From NCBI GenBank assembly GCA_021817455.1, contig JAKAUW010000046.1, positions 1 to 55,784 on the forward strand: DNA of 55,784 nt. Reading direction: 5' to 3'. Origin of the DNA: Thermoplasmata archaeon (GTDB taxonomy: Archaea; Thermoplasmatota; Thermoplasmata; Thermoplasmatales; Thermoplasmataceae). Position numbers and translations under genes: made by a program. Below the pieces are notes generated by a model, which had not been told where the DNA came from, searched no databases, and saw only the letters and a list, made by a program, of their open reading frames with translations. Shown here one piece after another: positions 49,144-55,784 of this stretch; the stretch's first letter is position 1, and each line of letters opens with the position of its first letter.

Positions 49144-51408
49144 TTATCTCCTTCTCAACCTCGGATTTGCCACTTCATCCATCCCTCTGGACACGAAGAT
49201 GAAGGCGAATATGAACATGGTCAGGGCTATTGACGGGGGCAGGACCCACCAGGGAGCCCTCACAGCTAAGAAGAAGTTTCCCAGCATTGGCGAGAGCATT
49301 CCTCCCCATGTTGCAGCGGTCAGCGGCGCTATTCCAAGGAATTGCAGTGTCGATACTCCGGCTATGGCCCCGCTTATGGAAATTGCAAGCAGGTAAAGTA
49401 GCAGCGGGAGGATGTTGGGAAGGACATGCCGTCTGAGTATGGAAGGGGTTCTTGCTCCTGAGAGTTTGGCTGCCTCGACAAAAGACCTTGATTTTATCTG
49501 CCGTACTAGGCCTATGAGGGTGAACGTGGTGAAAGGCCATGATATTACTGTTACGATGAATATCAGGGTCAGGTATCCAGATCCCAGCACTGATGCCAGC
49601 GCAATCAGAAGTGCCAGCCCTGGTATCAGGAATATTGTCAGGGATAGTGTCTCAAAGAAGCTGCCGATTACGCCGCCCATATAACCTACAATCATCGCTA
49701 TGAACAATCCTATGACGAGAACAGCAAATCCTATTGAAAGGCCGATTTCCCAGTCTATGCCGAAACTCTGGATGAACTGGCTGAACACATTCTGCCCGTC
49801 AATGTTCGTACCAAGCAGGAAGACATTGCCAGTCGGAGTGTTCAGTGTCGGTGGGATCGGGTTTAAGTCGTGGGCCGTTGCATCGTAGGCGTACATGTAA
49901 CCGGACTGTGATATGATTCCTATCTCCTCCCTGCCAGTACTTGAGTCGTAGAACAGCAGGGGGCTGGTTATGTTGCCCTTATGCGACAGGATAGCCGACC
50001 ATGTATAGGGATAGCCTGATATCGGAGTCTGCATGGATATGAGAAATCCCTGGTTTGTCCCGAAGATGTATGTTGCGGCGGATTTGTCATATATAGGTCT
50101 GACGTCGTATGAGCCGTGCCCTGATATGAGGCTGAATTCTGATGTCACGAAGGTGCCGTTGGAATTCTGGCTCGTAAGAAACGCGTGATTGGCTGTCTCG
50201 GTTACAAAGGTGGAGGGAAAGCCTGAGCTGCCTTGAGAACTGTCAAGGTAAAGTATGGGGTGTGTTGTGCTGAGAACCTTATATGCAGTTCCATTGGACA
50301 GGTATATTCCATACACATTATTGTTTGCAGTTGCTACAAATGCTGAATTGTAAGAGCCCTGCTGGTACTGGTACTTTGAGGGGATAAGGGGGGCATTCAA
50401 TGTGACAGGGGATGCAAAGGTCCTGTTCCATACAATTGAGCCCGAAGATGCAGAATACTCTCTTGTCTGGTTTCCCACAGAAACAATGACAGAGGCGCCG
50501 TTATCGCTCGTGAAATAGGAGCCGTAGAAGCTCATTTTACTGGGCTTGATGGACTGTGACAACTGGGTGCTCCATATCTTGTGCAGTGTCGGATAAATGC
50601 CAAATTCATTCAGGTAATAACCTGAGGCATTATGAGTTTCTGTGAACAGCTTGGCAATGGTGCCAAGACCAGGCGCCACTGAAGAGACGTCATAAAATGG
50701 AGTTGTGCCTGGCTGGAGCTGTGAGATCTGCTGAGTATTGCTTATAGGTGTGTAAACCAGCGTGCCGTTTTCAGGCAGGGACTGGTTCGAACTCAGCATT
50801 GGTGAGCCGTAGCCTACCTGGCCGCCCGTCCATGTTATCTCAGAGAGAGCCATAGTCCCATTTGAAGTGCCCCAAAGCAGGAAGTTCTGAAGCACCAGTG
50901 CCCCTCTTGCCCCAAACAGGGTATTGTAATTGGAAAAAGACACTATAGTAGGATCCAGGAGGGCATTTGATGAGTTCACGGAAACCGTTGTCAGCAGAGT
51001 GGTCGAATTTATCGGAGTCGATGATGACCCACCCAGTCCAGCAGCATATATCTTTCCATTTGTTGTAGCAAATGAGACAATGTAACTTCCAGTTGTTACG
51101 CTGGAGGACGCGCTCATTGGCAAGAATTGTGAAGACCCCAGGTCGGAAGTCAGGTTAACTTCGAATCGCATATTCGCAGCATGTGTATCCACGGTTGGTG
51201 CGATATAAGAATAGGGTTGGGGCGCAATTATTGGTGAAATAAGCGCAATTACCCCGAATATTATGAGAATGTAAAGGCCAGCTTTTCCGTAGTTCGATTT
51301 ATGGTATATCTTGAACTGCTTCTTGAAGCGGTTTATGGCATCACTTCTTCTCTGGGACTTTATCTTTTCAAACGTTTGTGGTCCTTTGTTTTCTTCATTT
51401 TCAGTCAA
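49144..51408 (-). CDS. OppC/DppC-type permease with a giant extracytoplasmic insert
   Basis: A 754-residue permease, against about 300 in usual OppC. Helix 1 is at about residues 43-63 (AGLYILIIFGVIALISPIIA). The ordinary C-terminal permease resumes at about residue 530 with FLLGTNIDGQNVFSQF, the counterpart of the usual HPLGTDxLGRDVFSR, followed by five helices and the EAA loop EAAKLSGARTPSILRRHVLP. Between them lie roughly 450 residues rich in Ser/Thr/Asn and N-x-S/T sequons, with recurring short strands such as SFATTNGKIYAAGL, FVATANNNVYGIYLSNG and IGIISQSGYMYAYD, the look of a PQQ-type beta-propeller. It is 11 bp downstream of OppB. Confidence 0.9.
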   Translation of the reverse strand: MTENEENKGPQTFEKIKSQRRSDAINRFKKQFKIYHKSNYGKAGLYILIIFGVIALISPIIAPQPYSYIAPTVDTHAANMRFEVNLTSDLGSSQFLPMSASSSVTTGSYIVSFATTNGKIYAAGLGGSSSTPINSTTLLTTVSVNSSNALLDPTIVSFSNYNTLFGARGALVLQNFLLWGTSNGTMALSEITWTGGQVGYGSPMLSSNQSLPENGTLVYTPISNTQQISQLQPGTTPFYDVSSVAPGLGTIAKLFTETHNASGYYLNEFGIYPTLHKIWSTQLSQSIKPSKMSFYGSYFTSDNGASVIVSVGNQTREYSASSGSIVWNRTFASPVTLNAPLIPSKYQYQQGSYNSAFVATANNNVYGIYLSNGTAYKVLSTTHPILYLDSSQGSSGFPSTFVTETANHAFLTSQNSNGTFVTSEFSLISGHGSYDVRPIYDKSAATYIFGTNQGFLISMQTPISGYPYTWSAILSHKGNITSPLLFYDSSTGREEIGIISQSGYMYAYDATAHDLNPIPPTLNTPTGNVFLLGTNIDGQNVFSQFIQSFGIDWEIGLSIGFAVLVIGLFIAMIVGYMGGVIGSFFETLSLTIFLIPGLALLIALASVLGSGYLTLIFIVTVISWPFTTFTLIGLVRQIKSRSFVEAAKLSGARTPSILRRHVLPNILPLLLYLLAISISGAIAGVSTLQFLGIAPLTAATWGGMLSPMLGNFFLAVRAPWWVLPPSIALTMFIFAFIFVSRGMDEVANPRLRRR

Positions 51409-51419
51409 AATTTATTCAC

Positions 51420-52379
51420 CTAAACCTTTACTCTTGGGTCCAACCATGAGTGGATGAAGTCCACTATTAGGTATGCAAATATCGTAACCAGGGAGAACAG
51501 GAAAGTGGCAGCTTCTGATAGGGGGTAGTTTTCCGATAGTGTCGCGTTGTACAGCTCCAGGCCAATGCCGGGGTAACTGAATATAACATCAACTATCAAT
51601 GCGCCACTGGCTACCAAAGCAAATTCCAGAGCCATCCTGGTGGAGATGGGGATCATGGCATTTCTTGCGGCATGCTTTCTTAGAATGCTTTTCTCGGGGA
51701 CACCTTTAGCCCTCGCCGTGTTGATAAAATCTTCCCCGAGTATCGATACCATGGTAGCCCTCATTGTTATGAGATGACCAGTAGCACCTACTATGGCAAG
51801 GGAGATTAGTGGAAGCGACAGGTCCCACAGTATTGTAGTTATGGGGTCATTCCACTTAAATCCAGATGAAATGGGGAAGAACGAGCTGAAAGCCACTAAG
51901 TAGAGATACAGGACAATGCCCAGCACAAAGTAAGGAATGGAGCTGAGCACAAGGCTTGATGTCAGTATTAGAGACTCTGACTTCTTGTTCCTGAGCCTTG
52001 TTGTGGTGATTCCCAATGGAATCCCAATGACCCAGCCCAGAATGGTTGCAGTGCCGATAAGGGCAAGTGTGTATGGCAGAGCCTGTGCAAGCTCTGCACT
52101 TATGCTTGACCCATTATAGTAGTCGTAGCCAAAATTGGCTGTGAACATATCCTTGAAATATATTAAAAAGCCTGTAAAGGACCATTTCCCACCATTAAGA
52201 CCAAGTGAGGCAAGCAGTGCTTTCTTCTGGGCAGCGGTTGCCCTGGCGCCGAGAGAGTGAAGGAATAAATCGGCAGGGTTTCCAGGCATCAGCCGATATA
52301 CAACAAATATGATGATTACTGTGAGAATTATAAGGATGGCGGCTTGAAGGATCTTTCTTGTGATCAGGTATATATTCAT
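51420..52379 (-). CDS. OppB/DppB-type peptide permease
   Basis: A 319-residue permease with about six membrane helices and normal length. N-terminal FVVYRLMPGNPADLFLHSLG is the OppB hallmark, and the ATPase-contacting loop NTARAKGVPEKSILRKHAAR follows VSILGEDFI. C-terminal DVIFSYPGIGLELYNATL and DFIHSWLDPRVKV are typical. It forms one half of the channel with OppC. It begins 61 bp after the binding protein gene and is followed by the OppC gene with an 11-bp gap. Confidence 0.93.
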   Translation of the reverse strand: MNIYLITRKILQAAILIILTVIIIFVVYRLMPGNPADLFLHSLGARATAAQKKALLASLGLNGGKWSFTGFLIYFKDMFTANFGYDYYNGSSISAELAQALPYTLALIGTATILGWVIGIPLGITTTRLRNKKSESLILTSSLVLSSIPYFVLGIVLYLYLVAFSSFFPISSGFKWNDPITTILWDLSLPLISLAIVGATGHLITMRATMVSILGEDFINTARAKGVPEKSILRKHAARNAMIPISTRMALEFALVASGALIVDVIFSYPGIGLELYNATLSENYPLSEAATFLFSLVTIFAYLIVDFIHSWLDPRVKV

Positions 52380-52440
52380 GTGATTCTACCTCGCAAAAAT
52401 AAATGGAAAAATAAAAAATTTATTGGGGAATAATTGATAT

Positions 52441-55400
52441 TTATGCTTTTCCCCTTCTGGACAGCCCGACAGCAACTCCGATGATGACCACTGCAGCTAC
52501 CACAACTCCAATCACAACATATGTGTAATTGAATGGGGCGGCTGGGGGTGCTACATGGTGGATTGAAGCTGCAGAGTAAACCATCATCGAGCTCAGTGGA
52601 GCCAAGCTCGTTGAGTTGTCACCCATTACAGTTATTACCCACATATCAGCCGGAACCAGAGAACTGGACTGGTATGCCTGTTTCTGGAATGATGGGCTTG
52701 ATGCGTTGCTGTAGGTGTACAGGTAAGGATAGAAGGTAGCAGATGCCTGGCCCTGGGAGTTGGTCTTTATGGTAAGGCCAGGTATGTATACGCTTCCAAA
52801 TCCACTGTTGGGGTTAGGTGCAAGTACATCGGTTCCATTTGAGTTAACAAAGTAACCTCTGTTCGCTCCAAGTGCATTCTGTGCCAGGAACTCAACCTCA
52901 TAGCCAGCGATCGGCTTACCGGATGTCGCGTTTGTAACTGTTGCGGTAAAGGTGATGCTGCCGTTGTAGTTCATTTCAGTCGTACTGCTTGTCACAGTTA
53001 TCTTAACAGCTGGTGCGCCGTTAGAAAGTTCCAGTGGCAGTTCAATAGGCTGCTGCGTTCCAAAGCCATCGTTTGCATTGTTAGCTGTAGTCCATTCTGC
53101 TGGAAGCATGTACCCGGGTGCACCTGTTACAGTGGCTCCAGATATTATGTCTCCAAAGAATAGATAGCTCTCGGCTATGTTTCCAGATGCCCCGAAGTTA
53201 AAGGTTGAGTTTGCTGACACCATGATAACTATTGTTCCATTGCTTCCGGTTGTGCCGCTGATTGAGGTGATCTGGTTGTCATTGTACATTTTTGTGTTGT
53301 TTACAGAGACGTACGGAGATGTTCCAGTTGAAACCGTCTGGCTGCTGGAAGTCGGGGCAATGACCACAGCACCGGTCAACGACTCAATATTGTACTGGAA
53401 CCCAGATATTGGATTGCCAGCCTCATTTGTCAGGGTTATGGTGTATTTCTGTGGTGCTCCACCTTTCTCCAATGGTCCTATGTTTGACGTCTGCATTCTA
53501 ACTGAATGTGGCAGGATATTTACCAGAACTGAACTCAGGCCGGGTCCGACACTTGAGCTGCTTGATGTTGCAACAACTGAAAGATTTACTGCACCGAGGT
53601 AGTCAGGTGTATATATTAGAGGCTGTGTGTTCAACACCTGGAATTCGTAGTTAGCCTGCCCATTGGAGTTCGTGGTCAAAGAGTTGCTGGTTATGTTAAG
53701 CAGCGCTCCCGCGGGGTTGACTCCTACGAAGAGAGATGCTCCGCTTACCGGGTTTCCAGAACTGCTGTCCTTTACAGTAATGGTCAAGTTGGCGTACTGA
53801 CCGTTGTAGAGGATGTTGGAACTGGTTGTGACATTAACCTCAAGGTGGGATGTGTATGAGGATGTGAGCGGTGTTGCCCTCTTGTGGGTCGTCTCGAATG
53901 CATACCACATGTATCCAGTGTATGGGAGAGCGTTTGTTCTTGATATGTTCACGAATGTTGTGTTTGTGAATTCAAGGATGTCAATTGGGTAACCAAAGTT
54001 TATCATGGTTGACTCGACTGCTGATATTCCCTGTATCTGTTTTGATATGGCAAGCCTCTGGGCCAGGTTTGTTATGGTGTTCAGCTCAATGGTCAGGTTG
54101 TTCATGTAGCTGTTTATCTGCTTTCCAGTGTAGCTGTGGTCAGCAAGTCCCACGCTCTGTGCCTGTGAGGCAGTCAAGCTTGAGAACGGACCAAGGTAGA
54201 ACCCTGTGCCATTGCCGAGTGCCTGGTTATAGAAGGCAAAGTAGTCGCCTGTCGGGTCACCGGATATTCCAGTAATTCCAAGAGATATGACGTTATAGTT
54301 GTAATCCAACAGGTTCGGTACCAGTGTGGTGAATGTTTCCTGTGTAACTGATGTTGGCACACCTACGGCAGTCCACCATTTCTGGATAAGCAGTGCTCCC
54401 TCTACTCCGATTGGATTTGAGGCCGCAGATGTTATCTGGATGTTGGCCTTGACGGGGTTGCCATTATAATACCAAACGCCAGAATGGTTGGTCATGCCAG
54501 GTATTGCCTTGATCAACGCTATGGCTTTCTGGGGATCGTATGAATAGCCCGGTGTCGAGTCGTTTCTCCACAGTGGGTCAGATGTGGGGATTACCGGCTG
54601 TCCAAGGACATCATAGCCAGATGATACCACTGATGCAAGATATGCCTTGTCTGTGGCATAGTTAAGGGCCTGCCTGAACTCAGTTATGTTGAATGGTGCG
54701 TTGTTTGCAAATGAATTCAGCTGCATGTATCCATAACCGCTGGACGGCTTGTGGTAAATATAAGTGTTAGGCATTGTTAGAACTGTTGGCACAAAGTTGG
54801 GTGTTACTCCCTGGGTAATTGTGTCAATCTGCCCCTTGAGCTCTGCTGTTACTGCATTGGATATAGACGTATAGAATGGGAAGTACAATGAATAGATCTT
54901 GGGCGTGTATTGCCTGTATGTGTTGTTGTTTATGTACTGTACAAAGTAGTGCGGGTTAACGTACAACTTCCATCCCTGGTTCTGTACCTCGTATCCCTTT
55001 GGCATTCCATATCCGCCATTCATCATGAACGGACCAGTTCCAACAAGTCCCGGTGCAAAGCCATCGGATGTGTAGTTAAGGTTCCAGTTGTTGTAACCAA
55101 GTGTGCTCTTTGCAGCAGCACTTGTGTTCATGTAGTTGAACTGGCCGGGTATTGTTGAGAAGTTGTGGCCGCCAAGTCCCCATATGTGATAAGGCAGGAT
55201 CGGTGCGCCAAGTGTGTAAGTTGTGAAAGTGGCAGACTGGGAGCTGAGGAAGTACTGGACTGTGGTATTGCTGGTTGGTTCAACATTCACGATACTCTGA
55301 TATGAACCAGAGAAATCTGTTGAGCCCTGAAGCATAAGCCATGACCAGACAAAATCTGCTGCTTGAACTGTGTGGGTCTGCATTTGAATATTGTTAGGGT

Positions 55401-55784
55401 ACCTGAAAGTATGTGTATAATGGGCGCCCGTTGTGTTGTTGGCAGACAACGTGTTGCTGTATGTATATGTCTGTGCGGCGTTTGAGCTGTTGTAGTCAGT
55501 CCACTGGACTCCCTGCCTGATGTGAACAGTCCATATTACATTGTAATTTGTCCAAGCTCCAGTTAGCGGGTCGAAGGTAGTGTTGTTTCCAGTAAACTGT
55601 GTTGGACTGGCTGTTGTCTTGTTATAGACAGAATAGTTCCAGCTAGTTGCAAGCCACGGAACGTTGGTTCCGTTTGGAAGAGTCTGTACCGGTGAGTCGT
55701 AAATTTCATCCAGGAGAAGGAATGAGTACAGACTGGAGGCTCTAAATTCATTTAGGTGACCAACATTGTTTGTAGCTCCTAGAT
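52441..55784 (-). CDS. Peptide ABC transporter binding protein (SBP_bac_5), very long, N-terminus outside the window
   Basis: The minus-strand frame is open from the TAA-side end at 52441 to the window edge, at least 1114 codons, so the start is outside. The visible N-terminal part has the SBP_bac_5 pattern LYSFLLLDEIYDSPVQTL and VIWTVHIRQGVQWTDYN. The binding domain ends near coordinate 53880. Then come about three Ig-like (Big/invasin-type) repeats: TITVKDSSSGNPVSGASLF, TITLTNEAGNPISGFQYN and TATVTNATSGKPIAGYEVEF. Last are a transmembrane anchor YVVIGVVVAAVVIIGVAVGL and RRGKA. Many N-x-S/T sequons suit a surface glycoprotein. It captures peptides for the operon below. Confidence 0.9.
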   Translation of the reverse strand, partial: LGATNNVGHLNEFRASSLYSFLLLDEIYDSPVQTLPNGTNVPWLATSWNYSVYNKTTASPTQFTGNNTTFDPLTGAWTNYNVIWTVHIRQGVQWTDYNSSNAAQTYTYSNTLSANNTTGAHYTHTFRYPNNIQMQTHTVQAADFVWSWLMLQGSTDFSGSYQSIVNVEPTSNTTVQYFLSSQSATFTTYTLGAPILPYHIWGLGGHNFSTIPGQFNYMNTSAAAKSTLGYNNWNLNYTSDGFAPGLVGTGPFMMNGGYGMPKGYEVQNQGWKLYVNPHYFVQYINNNTYRQYTPKIYSLYFPFYTSISNAVTAELKGQIDTITQGVTPNFVPTVLTMPNTYIYHKPSSGYGYMQLNSFANNAPFNITEFRQALNYATDKAYLASVVSSGYDVLGQPVIPTSDPLWRNDSTPGYSYDPQKAIALIKAIPGMTNHSGVWYYNGNPVKANIQITSAASNPIGVEGALLIQKWWTAVGVPTSVTQETFTTLVPNLLDYNYNVISLGITGISGDPTGDYFAFYNQALGNGTGFYLGPFSSLTASQAQSVGLADHSYTGKQINSYMNNLTIELNTITNLAQRLAISKQIQGISAVESTMINFGYPIDILEFTNTTFVNISRTNALPYTGYMWYAFETTHKRATPLTSSYTSHLEVNVTTSSNILYNGQYANLTITVKDSSSGNPVSGASLFVGVNPAGALLNITSNSLTTNSNGQANYEFQVLNTQPLIYTPDYLGAVNLSVVATSSSSSVGPGLSSVLVNILPHSVRMQTSNIGPLEKGGAPQKYTITLTNEAGNPISGFQYNIESLTGAVVIAPTSSSQTVSTGTSPYVSVNNTKMYNDNQITSISGTTGSNGTIVIMVSANSTFNFGASGNIAESYLFFGDIISGATVTGAPGYMLPAEWTTANNANDGFGTQQPIELPLELSNGAPAVKITVTSSTTEMNYNGSITFTATVTNATSGKPIAGYEVEFLAQNALGANRGYFVNSNGTDVLAPNPNSGFGSVYIPGLTIKTNSQGQASATFYPYLYTYSNASSPSFQKQAYQSSSLVPADMWVITVMGDNSTSLAPLSSMMVYSAASIHHVAPPAAPFNYTYVVIGVVVAAVVIIGVAVGLSRRGKA

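Noticed and set aside
54782-55449. A start for the peptide-binding protein at the TTG at 55449
   Set aside because: The reading frame continues open upstream to the window edge with typical binding-protein sequence (for example RQGVQWTDYN), so the TTG is internal and the real start is outside.
1-55784. CRISPR array, rRNA, insertion sequence or prophage
   Set aside because: No regular repeat-spacer pattern, no rRNA-like segment, no transposase or phage gene could be seen on either strand.

Overview
The window looks like chromosome of a heterotrophic, acidophile-type archaeon of the order Thermoplasmatales. This rests on gene content: a full-length tricorn core protease, a Tfx-type regulator beside a tungstate/molybdate importer, a TrmB-type regulator, a dual-HTH AsnC/Lrp-like regulator, an archaeal-size PRPP synthetase and KptA. 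It also rests on promoters: many genes have a TATA-like box centred about 25-30 bp before the start codon, as expected for leaderless archaeal mRNAs. Arg codons are mostly AGG/AGA and GC is moderate. I cannot name the species.

Layout. 1-3.5 kb (minus): a D-lactate/glycolate-type dehydrogenase pair (FAD subunit, Fe-S/CCG subunit), an MFS carrier cut by the window edge and a small winged-helix regulator. 3.66 kb: tRNA-Thr(TGT), then a gene-poor gap, a bacterial-type SDR and a RidA protein. 5.6-9 kb: a TrmB-like regulator diverging from SHOCT, SRPBCC and UbiD-type decarboxylase genes. 9-13 kb: an APC permease diverging from a cytochrome bd-type oxidase (CydA plus a divergent subunit II). 13-15.3 kb: a broken GNAT acetyltransferase and the ETF pair etfB-etfA. 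15.4-17.6 kb: a small one-TM protein and two tandem paralogues of an unrecognised family, one split by an apparent single-G deletion. 17.8-25.2 kb: an M13 metallopeptidase, MFS carriers, a methyltransferase, a PdxA-family enzyme and an epimerase.

25.2-28.2 kb: Tfx regulator diverging from a wtpABC-like importer, with an imperfect 24-bp palindrome between them. 28.2-31.9 kb: Nudix hydrolase, ergothioneine genes egtD-egtB and a divergent dual-HTH regulator. 31.9-37.7 kb: MFS carrier, sugar-nucleotide epimerase, HisC-like aminotransferase, S9 peptidase and an orphan protein. 37.7-43.1 kb: flavin reductase, small membrane protein with an 18-bp inverted repeat in its promoter, branched-chain aminotransferase, PRPP synthetase, KptA and a shortened OYE-type flavoprotein. 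43.3-46.4 kb: tricorn. 46.4 kb to the end (minus): a peptide ABC importer operon made of a very long binding protein with Ig-like repeats and a C-terminal anchor (5' end outside the window), OppB, an OppC with a roughly 450-residue extracytoplasmic insert that looks like a beta-propeller, and a fused OppD-OppF ATPase.

Taken together this suggests a peptide-using aerobe or microaerobe. Peptides would enter through the unusual Opp importer and be degraded by tricorn, S9 and M13 peptidases. Amino-acid carbon would be processed through aminotransferases, and electrons would enter the respiratory chain through ETF and the lactate-type dehydrogenase and reach oxygen through the bd-type oxidase. The most unusual items are the OppC insert, the split paralogue family, the ergothioneine pair in an archaeon, and two operator-like palindromes. 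No CRISPR array, rRNA, insertion sequence or integrase was seen.
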